This document shows, in pieces, positions 23,893 to 36,599 of a stretch of 64,000 nucleotides of DNA. The notes under the pieces are model-generated. The model worked only from the letters and a program-made list of their open reading frames with translations, searched no databases and was not told the DNA's origin. The position numbers and the translations under genes are program-made. Origin of the DNA: Catonia carolina (taxonomy: Eukaryota; Arthropoda; Insecta; Hemiptera; Achilidae); NCBI GenBank assembly GCA_035578175.1, contig JAQMRL010000001.1, positions 430,851,545-430,915,544 on the forward strand, in the 5' to 3' direction. Position 1 is the first letter of the stretch. The number at the start of each line of letters is the position of its first letter.

Positions 23893-23966
23893 CTAGACGC
23901 TAGCCGGGAGTTGAACCCGGGATCTTACGCCTTGGAGTACAACAGGTTAATCACTACGCCACGTTT
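23893..23966 (-). repeat. tRNA-derived SINE head
   Basis: On the - strand 'gtggcgtagtgattaacc' fits an A box and 'cccgggttcaactcccgg' an intact B-box stem. It does not close into a proper acceptor stem and has no CCA context, so a SINE or tRNA relic is likelier than a working tRNA gene. Another B-box-like sequence, 'gaccgggactcgaaca', follows at about 24104. Confidence 0.5.
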
Positions 23967-24224
23967 GACTTATTTAATTTAATTTTACAACTGTGAACAG
24001 ATAAGTTGCAAAGAAAACAACTAGACTGTATGCACACAAAGGCTAATCCAAACGGTTGTAAAGGGTAGTAGATGAAAATTAGAGATGAAAAAATGGTAGA
24101 CCTGACCGGGACTCGAACATGAGTTCAAAATAGACTTAATGGTGATAAATTAAACTGTATATAAGCAGTAACTGTTTAAAATTGATCGATATCTAGTCCC
24201 CTATTGGTCTATTTAGTTATCCTA

Positions 24225-25165
24225 CGAGGCGTGGCTATTAAATAACGAGATTGACGTTGTAAAAAATTTAATTTTAATTTTATACATAATCAGTTATTGT
24301 CACCTTTATTATACACTTTTCCTCTATCCCTAAAACGCTCCATGGGGATTTTCCATTGTTGGAAACAGTGCTGGAAGTCAACTTCTGTCAGCTCCTTCAG
24401 GACACGTGCCGCTTTCTCTTTTACAGCTTCCACAGACTCAAATCTCGTCCCTTTTAATGCAGGTTTCACCTTAGGGAACAGGTAGAAGATAATAACATGT
24501 GATAAAACGTGGTTCTTTACTTATGATTCAGAAACGAAGAGCGAATCCATGCACTGGAAGAGCCGAACTTTACTGAGAGCCAAAAAGGCTCGAATGAGCA
24601 AGACAAAATTTAAAGCAATGATGATTGTTTTTTTTTGATAGCCATGGGATTGTGTACCTTCGCTGGGTTCGTGAAGGTCAAACAATTAACCAGTATTACT
24701 ACTTTGAGGTACTTTCTAAACTACGTCAAAGAGTAAGGAAAATAGGCTACGCCCCGAAATGTGGAAAGACAAATCATGGGTTCTCCACCAAGACAATACA
24801 TCAGGTCATTCCGCGTTATCTGTCAAGAGGTTCCTAGCCAAGTACAACATCTCAGTGTTAGAACATCCACCTTATTCACCAGATCTTGCACCATGTGACT
24901 TCTACCTGTTCCCTAAGGTGAAATCTGCATTAAAAGGGACGAGATTTGAGTCGGTGGAAGCTGTAACAGAGAAAGCGGCACGTGTCCTGAAGGAGCTGAC
25001 AGAAGATGACTTCCAGCACTGTTTCCAACAATGGAAAATTCGCATGGAGCGCTGTAGGGATAGAGGAGTGTAGGCCTATATTGAAGGTGACAATAAGTGA
25101 TTATGTATAAAATTAAAATAAAATTTTGTATACCGTCAGTTTCGTTGTTTAGTAGCCACACCACG
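24225..25165 (+). mobile_element. Rearranged mariner with inverted duplicate of its own 3' end, copy 1
   Basis: The ends 'cgaggcgtggctattaaata' and 'gccacaccacg' are inverse, flanked by TA (24223, 25166). The left 265 bp (24225-24489) are the reverse complement of the right end (about 24897-25165), including C-terminal coding sequence. The element thus lacks its normal 5' half and is a hairpin. The same rearrangement is present at 58354-60082. Confidence 0.85.
24490..25095 (+). pseudogene. Mariner (DD34D) transposase, C-terminal half
   Basis: The catalytic core remains in several frames: CDKTWFFTYDSETK (first D), FHQ-type region VREGQTINQYYYFEVLSKL, then VLHQDNTSGHSALSVKRFL (second D) and PYSPDLAPCDFYLFPKVK (third D, 34 residues after the second). 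It ends VKSALKGTRFESVEAV..., LTEDDFQHCFQQWK and MERC. The N-terminal helix-turn-helix half is absent and a frameshift separates the core near 24780. It cannot encode an active enzyme. The stop is shifted relative to the 53 kb copy, which continues to VYIEGDNK. Confidence 0.85.
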
Positions 25166-25759
25166 TATTGCTTACCTGACATCTTGTTTACAGAAATTCG
25201 ATTTGTATCTTTCGGAAAAAGGTATTGTAAAGTTCTTAACACCAGTGAGATAAGGTGGGAGTAGGTGTATTTTAAGTCTGTCTACTTTTGGCTTAAGTCG
25301 TAAAGTTACACGCATTCCTTAAAAATATTTGATGATTAACAAATCACATAGGCTAAGTTGGTAGGCAAAACTTTTTAGAAGTTTCTCCGATATTAGATAA
25401 TTTTCTATTAAGGAAAAACACTTCGTTTGTTTTCTTATTGAAAATAGTTTGTTATAAAATTCATTTGTAAAGTAATACACTTATACAAAAATGACCACCT
25501 TTGTTATTTCTCATATTCATTAATCTCTCCGTAGACTACTTTTATATAGTTATAGGATATAGGCTACATTTTTGATTTTTTTACACTTTATTTTTATTTA
25601 CAACTGTGCTGTTTTGCACAACCAGCAAATGTGCTCATAATAGGGCCTATATACAATTTTAAAAATGACGTTACACGTTAAAGGAGGACACTACTCATTA
25701 GAAGGACTTCCGCAGTTAATTGCTACTTACCTTTTTCACAATTTAATCATTAAGAGTAT
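25166..25759. other. No feature seen
   Basis: AT-rich spacer with no supported gene. Confidence 0.5.
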
Positions 25760-25799
25760 TCAGTTACCTAATATAGTAATTTTAATTATTTTTTTAATA

Positions 25800-25975
25800 C
25801 ATTTATTAAGCGTGATTAGATGTGAACTGTATTGAATGAAGTTAACCCAAGCTTTGCTCCACCTTTTGCTAAGCCGACGATAAGAATTGCCTGGTAAATG
25901 TGGAGAACTTAGTTCACGAATAAATGGGTTGGAGTTGGTAAATAATTTTAATTTAAAGCGTTGATACATTTCGTG
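25800..25975 (-). pseudogene. Jockey-like LINE C-terminal tip, antisense
   Basis: On the - strand the frame reads RFKLKLFTNSNPFIRELSSP, then HLPGNSYRRLSKRWSKA. The pattern 'NPxIRxL..P.LPGN..RRL.R.WS' also appears at 55683-55925 and is the usual last segment of arthropod jockey-like ORF2. Only the tip remains. Confidence 0.6.
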
Positions 25976-26479
25976 TATTTTTGATTAAAAAAGAAAAAAA
26001 ATTTGGTTTTCAGTAAAATTGGAAATGTCAACGAAATTAAGTAAGTTACTATTTAATCTTGCTGATCCAACCGACTCCGATTTGGATTGAAATTCAGATA
26101 TTAATAAAAAAGCTTAATTATTTTTGTTTTACAAAAATAATTTTTTTAAGCATTTAAAAATTAAATAGTTTTAAAATTTTTTTAAATTATTTAATTAATA
26201 AGTTACTTATATTTTAACTGAATAATTATTTATGCGTGGATGTTAATATAGGCCGTACATGATAGTAGACTAATAATGACAGCAATAATAATAAAATAAT
26301 AGAGATAATAATGAAATCAGAGGAAATAAATTAAATTTTGCAGAGATTACGGGCGCTATTCGATAATTGAAAATCAAATTAGAAACGGTGACAGTGCAAA
26401 TTGAAACACGGGGAGTATAGCAATGAATTATTTATCCGATGTCATAGCGTAGCATAGATGAGAATTAAATATTAGAGTA

Positions 26480-26900
26480 TCAGTGATATTTCAGCCGGGG
26501 AGAACATTATGCGATAATGTGGGTCTCCATCATTCGATTACTGTGCGAGAAAAATATGGGAATAAGTGTGAAACGAAAAAACCCTCCTGGTGTAAATATA
26601 GTTTAATTGTGATGGGGTTTTTGGCCAATAGGATTCATTTCGATGTACGTGGAAGGCGGAGCGTAATGACTGCTACCCCTTGGTCTGTGTGCGCACGCAT
26701 ATCTACTGACTCCATGGCAACCGAATCTCTACTGTTACCGCGTGACAAATGTTCTTTCTCAAGTTCTACCAACGGTTCTGATTATTCCGACATGATCGAG
26801 GCCACTTGATGTCTAAATTACATATCGGATTTGTCAACGCAACAATACTCGTGTGCCACTCACCTCGCATTTCTTTTGTTTATAAATAGTTGTGTGTTGT
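26480..26900. promoter_or_regulatory. Candidate conserved/regulatory block with TATA box, 5.7 kb upstream of Shox ATG
   Basis: A repeat-free block with more G+C than its flanks. An inverted CCAAT ('ggccaataggattcattt', ~26622) and 'gtttataaatag' (about 26880-26891) resemble core promoter parts. The 108-codon open frame 26483-26809 (+) lacks recognisable motifs, so I treat it as chance. A 5' non-coding Shox exon or an enhancer is possible. Confidence 0.3.
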
Positions 26901-27855
26901 TTTCTATTCGACTCTGTACGGTAAAATTACGGTTGTGATTACTAACATCGTTTTTCTGTTTACAACTACATATTTGTACAAGGTTATTACTTAAACAATT
27001 TTAGAATTTATAACTGATTAAAACAAATTACTTAATGTAGCATATTTTTACTTATTTCAACGGTATAGGCCCCTACATTTAATTAATTTTTTAAATAAGC
27101 TACAGATAAATTACAGTAGCCTAATGTTTACATTATTTAACCAATAAAAATAAAGTTTAACAAATAATAACAAAAATATTTATAATAGATTTAATCTACT
27201 TCTGTAGCTTTTATTAATATCAACGTGTTTATTTACAAATATCTATAGTAGAAAAAAAATTAACAAATTTTTAACTAGATTAAAATAATATTTTACCCAA
27301 CTTTTTAACTGTCTTGATATCTTTTTATATTCATAATATTAGACTAACTATAAAAAAATTTCTTGCATAATTTATATTTTTAATAAATTTGAGAAAACTA
27401 TTATATCCTAATATATTATTTAATATTATCTTATTATTATTATTATTTATAATTTACTCATAATTTTCTTGTAAAATATTATCAGTATAGACCCCAAATA
27501 TCAACCGGGATAAAACACTTGTTTCCAGCCGATGATAATTTAGTTTTTATTTGCTTTAGGTATAATAGGCCTATTTAGATTGTCATTATTTTAATTAAAA
27601 TTATTATCGCAAATCTAACACTTGCTTGTATTCAATATAGCCTAGCCTAATTATTTGAGTTAGTCAAGAAATTTTGTTATAGACCTAGGCTAAATTAATA
27701 GGACCTACCTAACACATGATATAGGCTATATAACTAATACAATATTAATAGATATCTATAGGTTATATTTTAGAAATTAGTTCAAATTTCGAGAAATTCT
27801 TTTCAATTTTAAACAATTAATACTATTTTATTTGTAGGCTAACACTTAAATTATT
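26901..27855. other. Very AT-rich sequence, TAGGC(C)TA-dense
   Basis: No gene. Many TAGGCCTA-type motifs occur between 27060 and 27840. Confidence 0.5.
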
Positions 27856-28410
27856 TTCTAAGCAAGTTATAACAGCATTAAAGAAGAAACATTTAGATTT
27901 ATTTAATTTCTTAATATTCAAAGTATACTTCGTATTTAGAATACTGACTTATTTATATTGTAAACAACTATTTCAGCTCCTAAAACTATTTTCTAAGCAA
28001 GTTATAACTTTGTATTAAAGAAGAAACATTTAGATCTATTTAATTTCTTAACATTCAAACTAGGCTTCGTATTTAGAATACTGACTTATTTATATTGTAA
28101 ACAACTATTTTAGCTCCTAAAACTATTCTCTAAGCAAGTTATAACTTGGTATTAAAGAAGAAACATTTAGATCTATTTAATTTCTTAATATTCAAAGTAG
28201 GCTTCGTATTTAGAATACTGACTTATTATACTGTAAACAACTATTTTAGCTCCTAAAACTATTTTCTAAGCAAGTTATAACTTGGTATTAAAATTAAAGA
28301 AGAAACATTTAGATTTATTTAATTTCTTAATATTCAAAGTAGGCTTCGTATTTAGAAAACTGACTTATTTATATTGTAAACAACTATTTTAGCTCCTAAA
28401 ACTATTTTAC
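27856..28410. repeat. 136-bp tandem repeat, about four units
   Basis: 'tctaagcaagttataac' recurs at 27857, 27992, 28129 and 28265 (spacing 135-137). Each unit contains 'agaagaaacatttaga', 'ggcttcgtatttagaa' and 'gtaaacaactatttt'. Units differ by a few substitutions and one short insertion ('aaatt', ~28290), so the array is young. Confidence 0.9.
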
Positions 28411-30519
28411 TATAAGTTAATTTGGTAGGTTAGGATGAAAAATAATTAATTATCATGTCTCTTACTCAATAATTTCTTTAAAAAATAACATATTTAGGAT
28501 TAGAGTAGGTACACAAATTTCTTGTAGCTCTAACAGTTTTAATGGAATCAACTTTACATAGGATACCGATAGTTGATTACAGTAGTAACCTAATAACAGT
28601 ACATTTTTATCTTCACATGTTATGCCGAATTTTAGGCTATCTTTAATCATAATATTAATTTTTATGTAAATCTTTGTATTTTTTAGTTAGAAGCACCTAA
28701 ATTATATTAATTTATTAAATATTTAAAAATAGTTAAATGAATCAGTTTTGATATTTTTGCCCTAAACTATAATTAAAAATTTTCATCAACTGATTCCAAA
28801 GACTTTTAAAATTCATTAATGATGTAAATTTGTTTAAATTCATTAAACATTTTAATATAACTTGGCTACGTGTAAAATAATTATATGAAATTTCAAATTA
28901 TTATTAGATAAAACGTTTGTTTCCTTATTTTACCAATCAGAAAAGATAAAAACTTTTAATAGGGAAAGAAAAAATAATAGCAGCTAATTTAACTACCGTA
29001 TTAACTTTATGCTACATGTTCTTTGTGCTACTTTAGGCCACACGTTCGAAATAGCCTAAATTTATTTTTTGTATCATCTAATACTTTTTCTATTATTATT
29101 AATGAGAAAGTTAATTCAAACAAAAATAATTAGGCCTACTAGGAAAAACTGATTTATTATCGTTTAGACATTATTAAAATAATATTAAAAAATTTGACAT
29201 TTCATAGGCTTAATGTACATTATTTTACGTGACATTAAAAGTTCAAATATTTATTGTGTGAAAGATACCATGAAATATCACAGTAATATCAGGCACGTAG
29301 ACGGTGGGGGGGCTTTAGGTGCTTTAGCCCCTACCAAACACTTTCGATTCCTTCAAAATTAAATGAAATAATATTTAGTCCTAATATTAGTTCCGTGGTT
29401 TTCCAGGCCTCAGCCCTTCCCCAAAGTGCCTGCAGTACATTGAGATCACTAATAATCATATTTTTCTGATCTGTAGTAACAAGCAATATTTCTATTAATT
29501 TAAAGATTCCTAACATAGTATAAAATTTTTTAAAATAGCTTATTTACTGAATCTCGTGGTTAGTTAGTTTACAAAAACTGATCAGTAGACTGCAGACTGA
29601 AATGTGATGGCAGACTACTTTTCTCATGGAACGTTTTGATCCAAGATGTAAACAACCCCTTTAACACTTAATAATGTTTGGGAAACTCGTCGATTTTTTT
29701 TTTGTAATATTAATATCTCAAAAAAGGTAGGCTATACTACAATAATTTAAATTTTACATTTGAATTTTACAATTTTTATTTTTACTCCTTTGTTTTATTT
29801 TTAGTTTTAAATAATTTTAAAATCGTCTCGAATTTTCCATGGCTTGGTCTTTAGTGTTCCCAATAAGTAAATGAAAACCGTTTGTAATATTTTTCTAGTA
29901 GGCTCATTTAGTTAGGAATTTTTATATTCAAGGACTTCAGATAAGCACGCTGTCTTGTTCACTACCGATAAATGACAACAAGGCGATTACTTTTCAATTT
30001 TAGTTTCTGTTAAAATTCATTTGTTTTTATTGAATGACATTTGAAATATGAAAATTTTAGTATTACATTCACCCTTAACTTAATTTTACCTAATATGTTT
30101 TGCTGTCTTTCGTGTCTTGTTTTTTTCAACAACTTTAGAAATTTCTTGTTAAAATTTAGTTAAACTAAATTGAAACTATTTGTTTTTGACCAATCAGAAA
30201 TTAAATTAGCTTTTTAATAAGCGAAATTTCCTTTTTAGTGACACCTAAATTGTTAGTATAGTTCCAACTTGTTGATCATTGCATAGTATATATAAGGTAA
30301 CCGAATAAATAATAATTTAGGTACAAATAATAATTTTGCTGCGTTATTTGTGATAATGACCAACTGATTAATAAGTTTTTAACATAAAAACGTAATTAAG
30401 AGACCTTTGTTTATTGTACCTTGACTTCTACAGGAACAACTTTGGCTGAACACTCACAAAAACTTTTCCTTTCCTTTAGCTATTTGTGTATTTTTGACGT
30501 GGATTAGGCATAAATTTGA
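28411..30519. other. AT-rich, possible hAT-type terminus near 29290
   Basis: No gene. 'caggcacgtagacggtgggg' at about 29290 with 'tttagcccctacc' resembles the end of some hAT elements, but no partner end was found. The rest is unannotated. Confidence 0.35.
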
Positions 30520-30655
30520 ACTGGAACCCCCCAGTTTAGTTTGTTCACGAATGACTGTTAGCTGGTCATCATACAAAGTTGTTTACCCAACCGGTGCTTA
30601 TTAACAAGCAATAATGACTTTCTCCCTGCTGACTGACTATGTTAGGCCGAAACTT
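30520..30655 (-). repeat. Short repeat matching 7036-7175
   Basis: The reverse complement reads 'agtcagtcagcagggagaaa' through 'actttgtatgatgaccagct'. About 130 bp are shared with the copy near 7.1 kb. Confidence 0.55.
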
Positions 30656-30939
30656 GTATAAAACATCACACAAGCCTAACTTATGTATATTCTTAATTAT
30701 TCATTGTCAGCCGACTTTTTGGTGTTTCAATTATCAACTGAGATGCTTTAATAATGAGCTTAGTAAAATAATATTTCATTTGAATTAAGTAGTCTATATT
30801 TTCAAATTCACTAGTTTTCTTGAGACATTGTGAATATTGGTAATACTAAAGTAGGTTAAACAATTATATTTGTAATGTCCGATGGTCTCAAGAGATAGGT
30901 CTGCTGTTTAATACAAACAAAATTCTTGTAGACCTCCTC

Positions 30940-31080
30940 CCTTGTGTAGTGGTTAGCGGGCTCATACAACGCGGAGACCCCGAGCTCGATTCCCGAGCAG
31001 TGTCAGGAAATTTTCACAATTTAAAACCCATTGGTCTCGATTCACAACCCACCGTAGTCTCTAATAACCAAGCAGTTGAT
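30940..31080 (+). repeat. tRNA-derived SINE
   Basis: 'tgtgtagtggttagcggg' matches an A box and 'gagctcgattcccgag' a B-box arm about 35 bp later. An AT-rich tail continues without tRNA 3' structure. Likely a SINE promoter region. Confidence 0.55.
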
Positions 31081-31214
31081 GCAACTTCTAAAAACTTTTG
31101 GTGAATTTACTGCCAAATTTTTAAAAAATCCAAAACAAAATTATATTACTAATTTTTTCGTTCCTAATGTGTGTACGTTGCAATCTGTTTAATTCGGAAC
31201 AATAAGCAACTATT

Positions 31215-31445
31215 ACCCAATGATATGAGGATGATGTGTATAACGTCTAAATGAAGTGTAGTCTTGTACAGCCTAGGCCGACCATTCCTGAGAGAGTATG
31301 GTTAATTGAACCCCAACCATCACAGTACACCGATAACAACTGTCTAGTATCCAAATCCGCATAAAAGTAACCTACCTTTGCTAGGATTTAAACCAGGAAC
31401 CTTCATCTCCGGAAAGCAGCTGTTAAACAGCTGACTCACGGCGAC
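31215..31445 (-). repeat. SINE-like repeat, pair of 54875-55070
   Basis: On the - strand 'ccggagatgaaggttcctgg' leads into 'tttaaatcctagc', then 'gatggttggggttcaatta' and 'ctctctcaggaatggtcgg'. The same order is found on the + strand at 54,9xx. The 'ggtttaaatcc' may be a decayed B box. Confidence 0.6.
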
Positions 31446-32616
31446 AACTTTACCTTTGATCATTACTAATGAACTGAATTTTTGAACCAAATCTAAAGCT
31501 ATTAGGTATACTATTTCAGACGAAACTACCATATTAGCCAAATTAGTGTTTAAGTCTGTTTTGAGTTCATACTAGGCTATTATCTAACACAGTTCTAGTT
31601 TTTACTACTTTTAATTTAAAAAAAAATTATTATTTGTCTAGTAGGGAATGTTCCAATAATGTTTTTTTTTACTGTAGAAACTTTACGATATTCTATTATC
31701 TGGGTACATGCTACACGAAGCTTTAGTAATTATACATTATTAACATTAAAAATATTTACCTCGGTGGGTAAGCTGATATTAACCAAAAATCTCAGTTCAA
31801 AATTTAGCTGGAACTTAAACCATTTTCATTTCATTGACTAACAGAAATAGGCTACTTTAGTCACAAACTATTCCACCCCAATGATGATTACTTATGATAA
31901 TCACTGATTAAATCAGTGATCAGAGACGGACTGATTGCTACTAATCATTTTCAAGGTTATCACTTATCATTAATAACAAAAGAAAACACTAATGACCAAA
32001 AGGGACTGATGAATTTTAAAACTAAATAAACATAAATCCTATAATTCATTAACTTATTGTCTATTTGTACGATCAATCGGTCAAAAAGAAATTTGTTTAC
32101 CTATTATAACATTTGACAATATATGAAATCGAAACAAATTTAATTTTCAATTGAAATGGATTGGATGAACTGGAATGTGAGTTTACTGATAGGAGGTTAT
32201 GGTAAGCAACTGCTTAAATTATAGCTTAGAAGATCTGGGTTTTAATCACAAATCAGGAAACTTTTATTCGTAAAAATTATGTAAACTATTTCGAAGTTAT
32301 TTTTAATTTTGGATTACAGATAATCGTATATTCGGAAGGCTGATCTTTCTTCATACTGTAACGTATCATAAACATACGGATTATTGAAAGTGATTGATAA
32401 ACGATTGGCCTAAATATTGTGATTTCTAAGAAATATGAGGAGAGGAGCACATTAATGACTTAATAAGTGCGTTCGGATAATTTTGTGAATTTAAAATTTA
32501 TAAAAAATTGACTTTTATAACAAATTAGTTTTTTTAGTAAAGTGTGTGATGTTAAAATTACTAATTGGATAAAAATGCGTGAAGACACTTAATAATTGAG
32601 GGTCTGTTTACACCCC
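31446..32616. other. Region immediately 5' of the Shox start codon
   Basis: AT-rich, no repeat or gene recognised. An in-frame stop (TAA, 32593) precedes the ATG. A pyrimidine tract ending in AG at 32537 could be a 3' splice site for an upstream non-coding exon; this is unproven. Confidence 0.4.
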
Positions 32617-32827
32617 ATGGAGCAATTGACGCAGTTTGTATCAAAATCTTTTGAGGAGGGAGTCACAAGTGTGGGAGTTACTGGAACTACAGTTTCAGGA
32701 GAGGCTTGGAGTGGGCCCTCGTCGCGGGGTTCAGTGTCCCCGCTGGTAGACCCTGAATCGCCACCTCCCTCACCACCTGGGGCTCCACCTCCTAGCCCAC
32801 CTACTCCATCCCACCATATTACTCCAG
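32617..32827 (+). CDS. Shox: Shox homeobox gene, first coding exon
   Basis: ATG at 32617 (context caccccATGg) opens MEQLTQFVSKSFEEG, which corresponds to the vertebrate SHOX/SHOX2 start MEELTAFVSKSF. This N-terminal block is specific to the family, so both start and identity are well supported. The following 55 residues are serine/glycine- then proline-rich (ESPPPSPPGAPPPSPPTP), a low-complexity transactivation-type segment. An in-frame TAA sits 24 bp upstream. The exon ends CCAG|GTAATT, a good donor in phase 1 (after the first base of a Gly codon), and this joins exactly to the acceptor at 63319. The product is a nuclear transcription factor; vertebrate members control limb, heart and neural development. 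Vertebrate SHOX also splits its N-terminus and homeodomain between separate exons. An intervening exon carrying the vertebrate 'ITYREVLESG' region was not seen but cannot be excluded. Confidence 0.93.
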
Positions 32828-32942
32828 GTAATTATTTCATTATCATTTTTTATTTTATTTTATATCCTTAATTGCGCTCTTAATTTTAATTAAGTTTTAA
32901 GAATCTTCTTCTATTATAAACTGAATATTAGACATATTAAAC

Positions 32943-33686
32943 TTAAGGTGAGACTGTCGATGGTTTTGACTGAAAATTTCGATTTTCGGTGTTTTATATT
33001 TTTTAGTATTTCAGTTCTAGATCTACCAGAAAGACATTAAATTACTTTAAAAAAATATTTTAATGAAAAAATTAAGTATTTAGCAGGTTTACCGAGCAAA
33101 ATTATTATAATACCAAGAACGAATATTTTTCGTAATTTTATACTTCTCGTTTTAGTGTAAAGAGAATTTCAGGTTTTTAAAATATCTGCATACTGTTTTT
33201 AGTATTCTCAAAGCTGTTGGTTCAGCTTTCTAACCAACTGTTGATGGGAAATTTGCATGTTTGTGTACATTTTGTTTTTGATTTGTGCCTTTTTGTTTTT
33301 TGCCTGTTCCCGGAAGTTAAGATTTTTAACATTTAGGTACATTTTTCTCGGAAACCATTAAACCTACCATAAAGCAATTTTTACCAGTTATTCTTCTTGT
33401 ACATGCACATACACTGGCGTTTTTATTACTTCCTCAAATGCTCCTAAAATTAGTAATATGCAAAAACACGTTGAAAGAAAAATGTAAAAATTCTATGTTG
33501 TTCATTATTTTATTTTTAATTTTATGGTCCTACAGATTAAATTGAAAAACTGCCAGTTTCTAGAAAACCCCTACATCGATAAGTGTGTAAAGTTTAATTT
33601 TCTTATCTTTAACCAATCCTATGAAAAATGTACCTAAAAATTACATATTTAATATTGGTGGGATACAAAGTACAGTCTCACCTTAA
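32943..33686 (-). mobile_element. TTAA-flanked MITE (piggyBac-like), copy B
   Basis: TTAAGGTGAGACTGT at the left and its exact complement at the right; 744 bp, opposite orientation to copies A and C. It lies only about 115 bp inside Shox intron 1. It lacks the GGCCTA/GGCTA insertions carried by A and C and so serves as the unmodified reference. Confidence 0.87.
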
Positions 33687-36589
33687 ACCTTGATCTTTAT
33701 TTATTTATGAAACAGGGTTTTTATATGATATATTTTTACGCTTGTTGATACTCAGCATACTCAGCTTGCAGCACAAACATCTTTTTAAATTTTTTATGAC
33801 TTGTTTAAAACAATCTCTGATTTAGCCTACATTCAAAACTAGTGTAGCTCAAACTTATTGGTATTAATCAAAACAAACAAAAAATATTGCTCTTCATCAA
33901 AAATTTTATCAAATTAACTGAACGTGGTCAATCTGATAAAATCGTTATCAAATCAAATTAAACCCAATTAATGAGGTTTTTTTTTTTGGTTTAACGTCCG
34001 ACTGTTCTGCAATTACTGCTAATGCAGACGGTGAAGGATGAAATGATTTTTTTGTAACGTATGAAAAGATGTATGAATTAATGAGGTGTTAATTAAATTA
34101 AAATATTGTTGATGAAAGGCCAGCAATAAGGTTTTTGTTTTGAGTGTTTCATTTAATTAGAGAAAAGAATAAAATTACACAAAACACATATTTTTAATCA
34201 CAAAGTTTTTTTTGTAATTTGTTTCTTAATGCTTAGGCTAGGGGCCTACTAATAATTGAAAAGAAAATTAAACCAGCTGTAGGCCTATTTCGTGGTTCAT
34301 TAATATAATTATTTGCTAATAGATCTAAGTGTGTCATTTAGTTCCAATACACTACTTGTATTTCTCTGAAATTCCTTGTAGATTTTGAGATTTAGGCTAC
34401 TATTAATTTATACCACACTTGAGTTGCTTTGTAACTAGTTAGTTTACCAAACGGGAAATTCATTAATTTTAAAATACAACGTTACGTCTTTGGGATCTCT
34501 GGGTAAAACAAATGCCGTCTTTCCCAAAATAACCTGTTTAAGCCATTTTAAAAGCAAAACTATATGATTCTTGCAAATCTTTTTTAATTAAATTAAACAT
34601 ACTGAAATTTTCGTATAGGCTGTTGAATTGAGAATTATTTCTAAAAAGATTATTTTAACTTACTGGTGTTTATTATGTAGGCTACAAATTTTTTTGTGTA
34701 GTTGTGTTACTACTATATTTAGGTTTATATAGCCTAGGTATTTATATTTAGGGTCACAATGTAGCAACATATACAGTAAATACGTTACGTCATATTGACT
34801 TTGTTGCGTCATATTGAATTTTTTATTTTTTAGCTTTTTTGTGATATTACCTAATTCAAATTAGTTTCTATTAAAATTACTTATCGTAGGCTAATGGACT
34901 ATAAGCCTCTAATTAATTATACTTTAAATTTAGACCTACATTGTAATTTAAATATTATTTAATTATCTAGTCTGTTTTATCTTGCTTAAAATACGATTAC
35001 AATTCAGGTTTATTATTCTAATATAGTTTAAAACGTATAATACACCAAGTTGTAAAAATCTAATTTTTTTATTAATATTCAGCTTGCAAGTTTACCTTAG
35101 AAACTAAGTTTGATATTATTGTTTGTTTATTGAAGTTTGTTGACAAAAAACAAAAACAAAAATATAATAAAACGACTACCATGTTAGCCTACACATCTTT
35201 GAATTGGTCGGAGAACTGAACTTTTCAAAAATATCAGGTTGAACAATAATCTATAAGACTACTCTTAGTTCTACATATTTTTCTTTATAAATTTTTGACC
35301 AGAATATAAATTTAAAAATGTATTCTTAATTTAAAGGTGTTTGAGGGTCAAATATATTTCGTTGGTTGCATGATATATGTTTGTAGATTTATCTTAAGTT
35401 TTGTAACGTTAGTTCTGGATTCTTTCGGGATCTAGTTCGACTTATTAATAAATGATAAAAATTTCTTTTAAACATATGACAAATATTTATTACAAAATGA
35501 ATTAATTACAATTAGTTAGGTCTATTACGATTAAACTACTAGTAAATTACAATGAAATTACTTAATTCAATATTAGACTAAATTTATTATGAAATGTTAA
35601 TTAATACTTAAGATATAGATCTAAACTAAATTAGAAAGAAACGTATTCATTTACAATCAAATAGATTATGAATGAACCCTCCTTACTTACATTTATATAC
35701 AAAGATAACAAACAACTAACCATTCTATTTCCTTGTCAACCTGTTTTTAATACGTGACTGACTGTTCAACACAACTGACTTTGCACCTTTTTAAACACTA
35801 ACTTGACAAAAAGTCTGGAAGCTTTTAAGTAGCTTATATTACTATGGGCAAACACACAAAAATAATCTAGGAATGTCAAGATATAAATAATATAAGAACA
35901 CAACGGAACCTAAATTAATATAATACAACTTTCTATTCAATACAAGAGAAATACAGATAACAAAAAGGAAAGAATGATTTGGTAATAGCCTAACTTGCTA
36001 ACAAGCATGACGGCGTTATGCAAGTAACAGAACCACACCAAACTTCATACAATGACCGCTTTTATTGCCTTACGTCTTATTGTCCATTTTGTTACACTAT
36101 TTTCTAATATTTAACTAAAATTCCCTAATATTGTACTCTACTTATAAATATTAACTAATAGTTTTCTTGTATTTGGTTTAAATAATAATTTTGAAGGTGT
36201 CTGCTTTAATTTAATTATTTTATTGAGAAGTCTAGTATCAAAATAACCCAAATACATAAAACTGTTTTAATTTACACTACAGTATCTACCGTCTTGGTTA
36301 ATAGTTCAAGTTATAAGTATTAAATCCCACATTAATGTGTAGGCTATTAATTTAATAAAAAAATATCTCTTTTCAAAATCTAAAAAAACTAATTTTTCTT
36401 TTGAATATGGGGCTGATTTTGAAACTCATTCAGGCACTTGGCTAGTTTTGAATCAAAAGTTTACTGTTTTTTTTTGTGAAGAATCATGGTTTTATTTATT
36501 AAGATAAGCAATGAATTTGATAATTTCAACTAATTTAATAAAGTAGGCCTAACTACTCCTAATTATAAGTTATAAAAAAAATACACTTT
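33687..36589. other. AT-rich intron sequence, TAGGC(C)TA-dense
   Basis: No gene. Many TAGGC(C)TA motifs occur between 34230 and 35190. A 'ttggtttaacgtccgactgt' near 33990 could be the start of an unrecognised repeat. Confidence 0.45.
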
Positions 36590-36599
36590 TCATTGAGTA

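Noticed and set aside
23893..23966. Functional tRNA gene
   Set aside because: The T-arm is good but no acceptor stem can be paired, and a similar head-only pattern recurs nearby.
26483..26809. 108-codon open frame
   Set aside because: No domain, signal peptide or splice-supported extension. Treated as part of a non-coding block.
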